A stretch of DNA of 64,000 bases from Pseudocolwellia sp. AS88 (GTDB lineage Bacteria > Pseudomonadota > Gammaproteobacteria > Enterobacterales > Alteromonadaceae): contig NZ_JAUPEC010000001.1 of NCBI RefSeq assembly GCF_030551755.1, positions 124,001-188,000 on the forward strand, written 5' to 3'. Numbering within the stretch: position 1 is the first letter of the stretch; each line of letters begins with the position of its first letter. The notes under the pieces were generated by a model that had not been told where the DNA came from, ran no database searches, and saw only the letters and a list, made by a program, of their open reading frames with translations. Both the position numbers and the translations under genes were made by a program. Shown here in pieces: positions 28,219 to 35,991 of the stretch.

Positions 28219-29919
28219 CTATAAGTATTTCTTTTCTAATTCTTCTGCAGGTAAAGGTTTATCAAAAAAATAGCCTTGCATTTTATCTACATTCAAATTT
28301 TTACAGAAGTTTAAATCACTTTCTGTTTCAACACCTTCAGCAACAATTTCAAGCTCTAAAGATTGGATCATTACCACTAAGCCTGTGAGTAATTGTTTTA
28401 CTTTTTCTTTAGATGTTGCATTTGGCATTAGTGATTTATCTATTTTTACAATATCTATCGGAAAACTATGCAAATGTGATAATGATGAAAAACCTGTACC
28501 AAAATCATCGAGTGAAATCTTACAGCCTAAGTCACTTAATCCTTGAATAACTTTCTCTGTTTTATCTGGCTCTACAATTAACGCTGTTTCTGTTAATTCT
28601 AATTCAATTAAATGTGCTGGGACTTTATATTGATTCAGACAATTGCTGATGAAATCAAGTAGGTATTCATCTGTTAGTTGGCGTGAAGATAAATTAATTG
28701 CCATGGTCATAGGCACAAGACGACTTTGATTCCAGTAACTTAGCTGTTTTATGGCTTCTTGCAAAACCCATTTACCAATTTCAATAATTAAACGTGACTT
28801 TTCAGCTATAGGAATAAAGGTGTCTGGGCTGATCATTTCACCGTCTAGATTCCAACGAATAAGTGCTTCAACACCAGTTAGTTGTTCGGTTGTTGAATCG
28901 ATTACGGGTTGATAATTTAAATAAAAGTTGTTGTTATTAATGGCTGTTTTTAATTGGTCTTCAATAGTGAAGTGAGCTAAAAATTCTTTTTGCATTTCTT
29001 CTTCAAAAAATGAAAATTGACTACGGCCTTTGTTTTTAGCTTTGTACATTGCTATGTCAGCAAATTTAAATAATTCTTTCGTATCTGTACTATCCCAAGG
29101 ACAAATAGCTATACCAATGCTTGCTCCTGAACGAATAGAATGTTTATCAATAATAATGGGTTCATTTAATGAGTTAATAATGCGTTGGGCAACAATGCTT
29201 GCACCATTCACAGATGTTAAGTGCTTTAATGTAATTGCAAATTCGTCACCGCCTAATCTTGCGAAAACTTCATTGCCTCGTAAGCAACCACTTATTCTTT
29301 TAACGACTTCAATAAGGAGCTGATCACCAATATCATGTCCAAAATTGTCGTTTACATATTTAAAATGATCTAGATCGATTAAGAGCAATGCAAGAATCGT
29401 ATGGTCTCTTTGGTGGCTTTTTATATCTCTTATTAAAGCTTCATCAAAAAAATACCGATTAGATAAACCCGTTAAACTATCGTGCTCTGAAAGTTTTTTG
29501 GTGTACTGATAACTTTGGTATAACTCTTTTTCAAGATCTGAACGAGCTTGAGCATTAATAATTGCTCGTTGTAATCTGAAGGCGTTTATTTCATTTTTTA
29601 CTAAAAAGTCTTGCGCGCCCGCATTAATACAATTAAGAGCTAATTCATCTTCCTTTGACGTACTCATCATAATCACGGCGATATTATGCCTTTTGGGGGC
29701 GTCTTTTAACTCCAATAATAATTCAATACCGTTTCTTTGCGGAAGATTGTAATCTAGTAAAACTGTATCAAAAGATGCGTTACTTAACTGGGTAAGTGCA
29801 TCATCTATTGATTCAACTTCAGTAATTTTGCAGGTAATATTACTGCGTTTAAGAGTTCTTTTTATTAGTTCTCTATCAACAAGATCGTCATCAACGATTA
29901 ATACATTCATCTGTTGCAA
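28219..29919 (-). CDS. Response regulator with GGDEF and EAL domains (REC-GGDEF-EAL)
   Basis: A 566-aa cyclic-di-GMP signalling protein. Its receiver domain (1-125) has the acidic pair in VDDDLVD, phospho-acceptor Asp in TVLLDYNLPQ and the signature Lys in DFLVKNE. A GGDEF domain (about 145-305) has an intact RLGGDEFAI active loop. An EAL domain (about 320-560) has EALIRW, NLSSRQL, ELTE, DDFGTGFSSL, IDKSL and a VAEGVET segment. Both catalytic motifs are intact, so synthase, phosphodiesterase or both are possible. It is the last gene of a three-gene signalling operon, 77 bases after the single-domain regulator, and is probably phosphorylated by the CHASE kinase. Confidence 0.95.
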   Translation of the reverse strand: MQQMNVLIVDDDLVDRELIKRTLKRSNITCKITEVESIDDALTQLSNASFDTVLLDYNLPQRNGIELLLELKDAPKRHNIAVIMMSTSKEDELALNCINAGAQDFLVKNEINAFRLQRAIINAQARSDLEKELYQSYQYTKKLSEHDSLTGLSNRYFFDEALIRDIKSHQRDHTILALLLIDLDHFKYVNDNFGHDIGDQLLIEVVKRISGCLRGNEVFARLGGDEFAITLKHLTSVNGASIVAQRIINSLNEPIIIDKHSIRSGASIGIAICPWDSTDTKELFKFADIAMYKAKNKGRSQFSFFEEEMQKEFLAHFTIEDQLKTAINNNNFYLNYQPVIDSTTEQLTGVEALIRWNLDGEMISPDTFIPIAEKSRLIIEIGKWVLQEAIKQLSYWNQSRLVPMTMAINLSSRQLTDEYLLDFISNCLNQYKVPAHLIELELTETALIVEPDKTEKVIQGLSDLGCKISLDDFGTGFSSLSHLHSFPIDIVKIDKSLMPNATSKEKVKQLLTGLVVMIQSLELEIVAEGVETESDLNFCKNLNVDKMQGYFFDKPLPAEELEKKYL

Positions 29920-29996
29920 CGGGACTCCAATTCTATTGTGATTTAGTTAATTTTATCATAGTGTTAAAAGGAAATACTTTAATGTTATGTAAAGTT

Positions 29997-30419
29997 TTAT
30001 TTAGGTAAACGAACAACTTTCCAGTAACTATCTAAGACATTAATAATGTCTAAGAACTGTTCGCCCGACTTTCCTTTAACAAAATATCCCGCTATTTGCT
30101 GACGATAACTCGATATCATGTCTTCTTCTGATTCTGAGGTCGTTAACACAAAAACTACAATATCAGATAATTCATCATCTGCACGTAGTGCTTTTAAAAA
30201 CTCAATTCCGCCCATTCTTGGCATTTGTAAATCAAGTAAAATGATTAGTGGACGTGAAATTTTATTACTTTTTAATAATTCTAAAGCTTCTATTCCATCA
30301 TAAGCTCGCACAATCTCATTCGATATTCGCTGCTTTAAAAAGTTTCTCTTAATCATCATGGCATCTATATCATCATCTTCTACGAGTAATAAAGTTACCT
30401 CATCAGTATCATCAGCCAT
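29997..30419 (-). CDS. Single-domain response regulator (Rcp1/CheY-like)
   Basis: A 140-aa receiver domain alone: acidic cluster LLLVEDDDIDAMM, phospho-acceptor Asp in ILLDLQMPRMGG, Thr/Ser in FVLTTSESEED and the Lys in GYFVKGKSGEQF. This long-loop, output-free type is typical of Rcp1-like regulators paired with phytochrome-like kinases. The ATG at 30419 follows AAGGAAAAGAAT and is preferred over a TTG at 30440. It lies 38 bases downstream of the CHASE histidine kinase and upstream of the REC-GGDEF-EAL gene, suggesting a phosphotransfer intermediate or sink. Confidence 0.93.
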   Translation of the reverse strand: MADDTDEVTLLLVEDDDIDAMMIKRNFLKQRISNEIVRAYDGIEALELLKSNKISRPLIILLDLQMPRMGGIEFLKALRADDELSDIVVFVLTTSESEEDMISSYRQQIAGYFVKGKSGEQFLDIINVLDSYWKVVRLPK

Positions 30420-30457
30420 ATTCTTTTCCTTGTTTATCAACGAAGTTTACAAGAATA

Positions 30458-32209
30458 TTAATTTTTTTTCCAAAATATTAGTATTCTTGTTCCACGTTTA
30501 CCATCTGAATGTATCATCACGCTTCCTTGGTAGTGAGTGACTATTTTTTTGATCATAGATAAGCCCATACCACTACCTTCTACTTTGTCTCTTGGTTTTA
30601 ACGTTTGAAACATTTCCATCGCTTTTTCATGAAACTCTTCTGGTATGCCTGGTCCATCATCTTCTACGGTAATAATATGAAAGTCATTTCCTTGTTCATA
30701 AGAGATGATTATAGTCCCATTTTCTTTATCATGATGTTTAATTGAATTTGAAAGTAAATTTCTTAATACAATTTCAAAAGGTACTTCTGGAATTGTAATG
30801 TTGATATCTGGTGCAATGATGTTGAATCCACTAGGTATATCGAGCAATTTATCTAAATCTTTAGTCATTTCTTTAAGATTGATCGATATACTTTTAAATT
30901 CAGTTCGGTTAATACGTGAGTAATCAAGTAAATCGTTGAGTAATTTCATCATACGATCACTTCGTTGAGTTAAAATATCTAAGTGATTTTTGGATTCTTC
31001 AGGGATGATATCTATACAGTCTTCTCTTACCCAGCCAACCAGTTGTTTTATTGCATTTAAAGGTGACTTTAGGTCGTGAGAAGCGACATAAGAAAACTGT
31101 TCTAGGTCTTTATTCGATTTCTCTAAATGTTTGGTTTTAGTCTCTAGGGATGAATTTATCCTATCAGCATAATCAAGCGCGAGTCTGTTAGCTCTTGATA
31201 AAAAGAGAAAAAGTCCAAGTAGCATAGAGTCTATAAACAACCCCCCAATTAATATATATGAAGATTGATTCGCGGTTGATTCATTTCTAAAACTTAAATT
31301 TGATTGAATAGAAAAACTCCAAACACGACCATTTAGTTTGATATCAATTTGTTTTGTAAATAATGGGGTATTATCAAAATCTGTTAAGCTTTTATTATCT
31401 TTGTCGTCGTAAAGTATGTCTCCCGAATCTGTTATCTTAATACTTACTTGTCTATTTTTTTCGGCCAAGGTACCTTGCATTAAGTTTTTCATAATAAAAG
31501 GTGCATAAACAACACCTTCAATTAAATCTCTTCGTTCATCTATGCTTTTGGGTTTACTCCCATTTTTATAAAAAGGAGTATAAAACAAAAATCCCGGTGT
31601 TTTCTTAGCGTCTTGAACTAAAGTTATAGGCCCCGTTAGTTGGGCTTCTCCTGTATCTCTAGCTTTCTTAACTGAGGAATATCTATTTGTTTCAAATGCC
31701 ATATCAAGACCAACAGCCATTTTGTTTGGCGCTACGGGTTCAATGTATGTAATTGGCCAATATTCAGATTCAGTATGGTTTGGGTGTATTTTATAGTTGG
31801 GTCTATATTGTCGTTGTTCATCTAAATAGCTATTTAGTTGATCAGGCTTAATATTATATATAATACCTATGCCATTTATCCCTGGATAAGTTAGATCTAT
31901 TTTTAGACTGTTTGCATATAAAGCCCAGCGAGGTTGGGTTATTTCTGTTTCAACAGAGTCTATATAGGCAACGCCACTCCAAAGTGCGTTTTCATAAAGC
32001 TTCATTCTTTCTTTTACTAAATTGACGACTTGTTCCGCATTTCGTTCAAATTTAGCTTCAAGTTTTTGGTTTAATTGTGATTTTGAATAATACCAAGCGA
32101 TTAATGTAATAACGATTGAGAGGACCACAATAAGCCAATGTACTAGATGCATTTGGCCTGCTTTTAGTAATTTTTCTCTTTCTTCGTGGATATTTTTCGG
32201 ATCAAGCAT
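30458..32209 (-). CDS. CHASE-domain sensor histidine kinase
   Basis: A 583-aa inner-membrane kinase. TM1 (about 22-45, HWLIVVLSIVITLIAWYY) is followed by a periplasmic CHASE domain (about 70-300; core GINGIGIIYNIKPDQL, TYIEPVAPNKMAVGLDM, GFLFYTPFY). After TM2 (about 318-340) come HisKA with His in YVASHDLKSPLNAI and an ATPase domain (LRNLLSNSIKH, EDDGPGIPEE, GSGMGLSMIKKIV). The SHDLKSPLNAI H-box is the phytochrome-like type that pairs with Rcp1-like regulators. The ATG at 32209 and TTG at 32212 are equivalent options. First gene of the operon with the two regulators. CHASE ligands are usually small extracellular molecules; this one is unknown. Confidence 0.94.
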   Translation of the reverse strand: MLDPKNIHEEREKLLKAGQMHLVHWLIVVLSIVITLIAWYYSKSQLNQKLEAKFERNAEQVVNLVKERMKLYENALWSGVAYIDSVETEITQPRWALYANSLKIDLTYPGINGIGIIYNIKPDQLNSYLDEQRQYRPNYKIHPNHTESEYWPITYIEPVAPNKMAVGLDMAFETNRYSSVKKARDTGEAQLTGPITLVQDAKKTPGFLFYTPFYKNGSKPKSIDERRDLIEGVVYAPFIMKNLMQGTLAEKNRQVSIKITDSGDILYDDKDNKSLTDFDNTPLFTKQIDIKLNGRVWSFSIQSNLSFRNESTANQSSYILIGGLFIDSMLLGLFLFLSRANRLALDYADRINSSLETKTKHLEKSNKDLEQFSYVASHDLKSPLNAIKQLVGWVREDCIDIIPEESKNHLDILTQRSDRMMKLLNDLLDYSRINRTEFKSISINLKEMTKDLDKLLDIPSGFNIIAPDINITIPEVPFEIVLRNLLSNSIKHHDKENGTIIISYEQGNDFHIITVEDDGPGIPEEFHEKAMEMFQTLKPRDKVEGSGMGLSMIKKIVTHYQGSVMIHSDGKRGTRILIFWKKN

Positions 32210-32566
32210 CAATTCTATATCTCTTATTATTCCTTTAGTTAACTATAGCGGTTAATTATAACTTTACCGATAAAATATTTATTTTTTTGGGATAAATAAA
32301 TTTTGATTGATAACTCAAGTGTTTGATTAGTTTGTTGGTATTAATATATTGATTTTAATAATAGATGGTTTTTAAAAAGAGGAGAATTTAGTATTGATAC
32401 ATTATTCTGATTTATTTAATTATTTATAATGAGTTATTAAATTAAAGTCAGATGTTTGTGCTACAGAGGTGAAATAATATTAAAAGTTAAGGGGTGTTTA
32501 TTGCTTTGAAATAGACAAATCTAATTAAACACCTTCTTAAAAATATCTTAGTGATTAAAGTATATT
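32210..32566. other. Intergenic region, 357 bp, no gene seen
   Basis: AT-rich. One long-loop inverted repeat GGTGTTTA (32493-32500) / TAAACACC (32526-32533) lies downstream of the small secreted-protein gene and may end its transcript. The rest is presumed promoter space for the kinase operon. Confidence 0.45.
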
Positions 32567-32881
32567 CTAGCGGCTAGCTAGTAAATTGGATTTATTGGCA
32601 GCTTTGCTAATTTTAGGCTCTATTGATTTAACTTCTATAATATTGAGTTTTGGATAATAAGTGATCGAAGCAAAAGCATCGTTAGTTGATTCATAGGTCT
32701 TAGTTTCTAGCTCACTATAAAAGTCATTATTCAAACTACTTTGTTCTAAAGTATTGGCTACACATTCTTCTTGAATATTGAGTGATGCAGCATCTATACA
32801 TTTAAATATTTCTGTTTTTTCTGCTACAGCAACTTGGCTAAAGCTTAAAATGGCAGCCATTGTTAACATACGTTTAAACAT
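32567..32881 (-). CDS. Small secreted hypothetical protein
   Basis: A 104-aa protein with a convincing Sec signal peptide (MFKRMLTMAAILSFSQVAVA, cleavage probable after AVA-E). The mature part is about 84 residues with two cysteines (CIDAASLNIQEEC) that could form a disulfide in the periplasm. No family was recognised. The start at 32881 follows AAGAGGAGAATAAA, a strong binding site. The neighbouring gene upstream on the same strand is also a small exported protein, but 144 bases separate them. Confidence 0.75.
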   Translation of the reverse strand: MFKRMLTMAAILSFSQVAVAEKTEIFKCIDAASLNIQEECVANTLEQSSLNNDFYSELETKTYESTNDAFASITYYPKLNIIEVKSIEPKISKAANKSNLLASR

Positions 32882-33025
32882 TTTATTCTCCTCTTCTTTA
32901 ATACAAATAATATTAGCAAGGGAGTTGGCTTTTAGCTAACACATTAATATGACAATATTATGACAAAGGTTTTGATTTAAAAAAATAACCGCTAGACGGT
33001 TAAATATTTTTACATAGGAAAAATT

Positions 33026-33484
33026 TTAATTGAGTGATTTCTGTAATTCTTCAAGTTTGACTTTTTGGTCATTGATCAGTTTTATGTATGTTTTGTCAGT
33101 AGATATTATTTGCTTAGAAATTTCGTTTTGATGGAGTGAGCCCGCTCTATTATTACTTACAGACATAAAATTTGCTTCTAGCTCACTTAACTTGTCATTC
33201 TTTTGCTTAGTTAACGCTTCTATTTTTTTGACTGTTTTTTTTATTTTTTGGGTAACAATGAAGTTTTGCGGATCGTTTGTTATGTTCTCTGAATTTTGGG
33301 TTGAACTTTGTTGACTAGATTTAAAAGATTGTGGTTCATCAACTTCGATTTTTTGTTCGGTATCACCACATGGGATTTGACTAAATGTTGTTGTGCCATC
33401 TATTAAACAGGTGTAAATGTCCGCTGCATCTATGTGATAGTTAAAGCCAAAACTTAATACTAATATTGATAATAATTTACGCAT
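33026..33484 (-). CDS. DUF4124 domain-containing exported protein
   Basis: The N-terminal signal peptide (MRKLLSILVLSFGFNYHIDAA) is followed by a DUF4124 module (DIYTCLIDGTTTFSQIPCGD), a short Cys-containing beta unit common in proteobacterial periplasmic proteins. The C-terminal 90 residues form a basic/acidic coiled coil (VTQKIKKTVKKIEALTKQKNDKL..., KVKLEELQKSLN). The function is unknown. The start is uncertain: ATG at 33484 gives a normal signal length, while ATG at 33523 would add 13 residues; both have purine-rich sequence very close to the codon. Confidence 0.75.
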   Translation of the reverse strand: MRKLLSILVLSFGFNYHIDAADIYTCLIDGTTTFSQIPCGDTEQKIEVDEPQSFKSSQQSSTQNSENITNDPQNFIVTQKIKKTVKKIEALTKQKNDKLSELEANFMSVSNNRAGSLHQNEISKQIISTDKTYIKLINDQKVKLEELQKSLN

Positions 33485-33735
33485 TCCTGTCGTTATCTCG
33501 TTATTCCGTTTGTTGTCAATCATACCTTAACTTTAGCTATATTAATAAATTTTCCATCACGCCTATTAGTTTTGTGAGACATTGTCCCTAAATACGTAGG
33601 TTAACGATGTAAATATAGATGATTTTGTCTGGGGCTTTATTGTAACTTATTGTTTAATAGTGTTAAGTTTGTTTTTTTATATAGAGGACAAGGTTTTTTT
33701 TATTTGTACCTAGTAGGTAAAATATCAAAACTCTT

Positions 33736-33741
33736 TAATAT
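33736..33741 (+). promoter_or_regulatory. Putative -10 box (TAATAT) for the CsrB-like RNA
   Basis: TAATAT lies about 10 bases before the first GGA motif and would give a start near 33748-33750. No good -35 box is seen at 17 bp, so an activator may be needed. A TGTGAGAC sequence at 33573-33580 is a weak candidate for the upstream GacA/UvrY site. Confidence 0.35.
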
Positions 33742-33747
33742 TGTTTT

Positions 33748-33934
33748 TGTCAGGACGACATAGGATTTAAGAAAAAGCAGGAGCTTTTACCCACGGAAGG
33801 TTTAAGGATAAGTCGGGAAGACTTGCAGTATATGGATGTTGCTAGGATGCTAGGGAAAATAACTCTTCAGGAAGAAGTATTAGCAAGGATAGGCTTACAT
33901 TAAATAAAAATACGACTTCGGTCGTATTTTTTTT
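33748..33934 (+). ncRNA. csrB: Candidate CsrB/RsmB-family small RNA (CsrA-sequestering)
   Basis: A non-coding stretch of about 185 bases with eleven GGA motifs in 140 bases (at about 33752, 33763, 33780, 33795, 33806, 33816, 33834, 33845, 33854, 33870 and 33887), closed by a strong UUCG-loop terminator. Several GGA motifs fall in small hairpin loops, for example AGTC-GGGAA-GACT, ACC-CACGGAA-GGT and AGC-AAGGATAG-GCT. This density and arrangement is the hallmark of CsrB/CsrC/RsmY-type RNAs, which titrate the translational regulator CsrA under GacS/GacA (BarA/UvrY) control. The start is inferred from a TAATAT box and is good to about five bases. Assignment by pattern, without a covariance search. 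Confidence 0.8.
33906..33934 (+). terminator. Terminator of the CsrB-like RNA
   Basis: Stem ATACGAC (33910-33916) with UUCG tetraloop (33917-33920) and GTCGTAT (33921-33927), extended by A/T pairs and running into a long T-tract to 33934. Confidence 0.93.
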
Positions 33935-34038
33935 GTCTCAATTTTATTCAAACTAATTTTTATAATTTTAATTTTTTTGTCATAAAAAAATCATATTTAC
34001 CAATTAAATTTAAAGGAAAACTTTAATTAGGAATTAAT

Positions 34039-34227
34039 ATGTCTACTTCACATTCAGATCAAATAAATTATGACGAAGAAATGAGTGAATTTTCTGCTTT
34101 TGAAATGAAAGAAAATAGTAAAAAGCGTGATAAACGTCGTAATACTAAAATAATGAAAAAACAGCAACGCTTAAACAAGGATTCAGAGCAGTTTGAAGAC
34201 TATAATATTTATGGTTATGAGCAATAA
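34039..34227 (+). CDS. Small charged hypothetical protein (62 aa)
   Basis: The ATG at 34039 follows AGGA at a six-base distance. The product has an acidic first third (YDEEMSEFSAFEMKE), a strongly basic middle (KKRDKRRNTKIMKKQQRL) and an acidic, Tyr-rich end. It has no signal peptide or membrane segment. The charge layout recalls the short PA3496-type proteins of gammaproteobacteria, but that is only a resemblance. It lies just after the CsrB-like RNA terminator and is probably its own transcript. Confidence 0.6.
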   Translation: MSTSHSDQINYDEEMSEFSAFEMKENSKKRDKRRNTKIMKKQQRLNKDSEQFEDYNIYGYEQ

Positions 34228-34404
34228 GTTAAGATCTTAATATAGCTAAAATATACAAGTTAAAGGCCTATCTATTATCTTACTCTTACCCATAGGCTGA
34301 AAGTGTTTTATTGGTAAATACGTTTAACCTCAAAAATCAATGAACTTCTAACGTATTACTTAATCTTGATAAAAACTACTGGGATTATTTTAGGAGAAGG
34401 TAAT

Positions 34405-34773
34405 ATGAATCAAGAAAGTTTAAAGGCGTTTTTCCCCGCTGGTGGCAGAGTAGATGAAAACATCAATATAATGGATGTTCAGTCTACAAGTCGAGATGAT
34501 GTTTTAGTAGGAATGGCGGTTCTGCCCTTTACTGACTCTCAGCAGAAGGTTGTTATTTATCAACTAATATTATCAAATGGGGAATCTGATTACCGTGCTA
34601 TTTCGGCATCATGCCCGCATCAAGGCGCTGATATTAGTAGAGATACATTAAAGCCGGATGGAAACGTTTATTGCTCGCTTCATAAAAGACCTATTTGTAT
34701 TTACAGTAAATTCAATCAAGCATACGCAGTAGTAAAACATGATGGTCAATACATTATTACTAAAACTGTTTAG
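34405..34773 (+). CDS. Rieske [2Fe-2S] domain protein
   Basis: A 122-aa protein carrying both halves of the Rieske cluster motif: Cys70-Pro-His72 (SASCPHQGADIS) and Cys90-x-x-His93 (VYCSLHKRP), spaced 17 residues apart as in ferredoxin-like Rieske proteins. It has no signal peptide or membrane anchor, so it is probably a cytosolic electron carrier or oxygenase-type component, but no oxygenase or reductase gene is nearby. The ATG at 34405 is chosen because TAGGAGAAGG lies just upstream; an earlier start at 34366 has no binding site. Confidence 0.87.
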   Translation: MNQESLKAFFPAGGRVDENINIMDVQSTSRDDVLVGMAVLPFTDSQQKVVIYQLILSNGESDYRAISASCPHQGADISRDTLKPDGNVYCSLHKRPICIYSKFNQAYAVVKHDGQYIITKTV

Positions 34774-34888
34774 CTAAAATACTCCTTATTAAAGCATCTA
34801 AAGACATAAAAATATAAGTGAATAGGAAGTAAGAATATTCAATATATGTAACTTCATTCAGTCTTTGTCTATGCATTTATTTGTAAGG

Positions 34889-35563
34889 TTATAACGTGTA
34901 TAAATCTTGCAAAAATCTGTCCGGTTTAGGAAGGTAGTAATTATCGTAGTTTAATGAAAAAGCCACGATTTCTGCTTTACCTTTTAATTCATCTCTTGGT
35001 ACAAAACCATAAACTCTTGAGTCAGCACTATTACGACGATTATCACCTAATACTAAATAGTGATCTGCGGGAACAGTTACGTTTTTGAATGAAGCTAAAT
35101 GAGTACTTTTTGTTTGATCATATTTAACAATGTGTTTTAAGTCTATTAGATTTTCTATCGCTTGGTTATGTAGGTTTTTAGCTGAAATAGCTTGATAATT
35201 TATCTGCTTACCATTAATTGTTAACACTTCATCATGCATCGATATATTATCACCAGGTAAACCTATCACTCTTTTTATCAGGCGATTATTTGCCGCTTCA
35301 GACTCAAAAACAATAATATCTCCTCTGTTGGGTTCACTCATTTTTTTAAGTGAAATATTTGTTAGGGGAATTCTTAAATCGTAAGCCATTTTGTTAACTA
35401 TAACTCTGTCGCCAATTTCTATAGTGGGTTGCATAGAACCACTTGGCACAGTGTACCAATCAGCTACTGCACTTCTAAAACATACCATTAATATAAGAAA
35501 TGAAAATATGCCGGCATAACTTTTGATTATTCTTCTGGTTTTTTCTCTGATAGATGATTTCAT
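34889..35563 (-). CDS. lepB: Signal peptidase I
   Basis: Membrane-bound serine/lysine protease that removes Sec and Tat signal peptides. Box B holds Ser43 (VPSGSMQPTI); box D holds the general-base Lys97 (NNRLIKRVIGLPGD); box E GDNRRNSADSRVYGFV is present. A single N-terminal membrane segment (about 15-32) replaces the two found in E. coli LepB, and the 224-aa length is short. It is not in the usual lepA-lepB-rnc setting, so it may be a second, specialised copy; whether another exists elsewhere cannot be seen. The start at 35563 follows AAAGGCGAAACTA. Confidence 0.94.
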   Translation of the reverse strand: MKSSIREKTRRIIKSYAGIFSFLILMVCFRSAVADWYTVPSGSMQPTIEIGDRVIVNKMAYDLRIPLTNISLKKMSEPNRGDIIVFESEAANNRLIKRVIGLPGDNISMHDEVLTINGKQINYQAISAKNLHNQAIENLIDLKHIVKYDQTKSTHLASFKNVTVPADHYLVLGDNRRNSADSRVYGFVPRDELKGKAEIVAFSLNYDNYYLPKPDRFLQDLYTL

Positions 35564-35991
35564 TAGTTTCGCCTTTGGCTGTTTAAATTTTTTAGTTTGT
35601 CTTATTTGTATTCGATTAGTTATTGAATTGTTGTGTTGAAGTGTAAATAAGTGTGAAAAGTAAACTAAGCTAATGTTAAAGAGAGCTTTTTAACGAATAA
35701 ATCATATTAAAACCTGAGTTGTAGGTAACTCTAATTTTTGCCTAGCTTTTTAAATCAGAAATTGTGCTTTAAATACTCTATTTAGATTAAGTGTAGTTCT
35801 GTTTTTTATATGTTTTATAACAGTGAGTTAAACTGTATTTATTATGTTGTTTATTCGTACTGTAATCTTTATTACAGGTTAATTGTAATTATGATATGAA
35901 ATAATTATGCACAATAGTATTAGATAGCTATAACTGTTGATATAATGCTGTTAATTAATGTTTTATCACTATTTTATTAGAGGTTCCTTGG
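35564..35991. other. Intergenic region, 428 bp, divergent promoters of lepB and glnS
   Basis: No gene seen. It holds an extended -10 promoter for glnS and a symmetrical CTGTAA/TTACAG site (35860-35877) that is not a LexA box because the spacing is ten, not eight. Confidence 0.5.
35938..35946 (+). promoter_or_regulatory. Extended -10 promoter (TGATATAAT) for glnS
   Basis: A perfect TATAAT at 35941-35946 preceded by TG-N, placing transcription start near 35953 and giving a leader of about 40 bases. No good -35 is seen, as expected for an extended -10. Confidence 0.6.

Noticed and set aside
35860-35877. CTGTAATCTTTATTACAG as a LexA (SOS) box near glnS
   Set aside because: LexA needs CTGT-N8-ACAG; here the spacing is ten. 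It is kept only as a symmetrical site.
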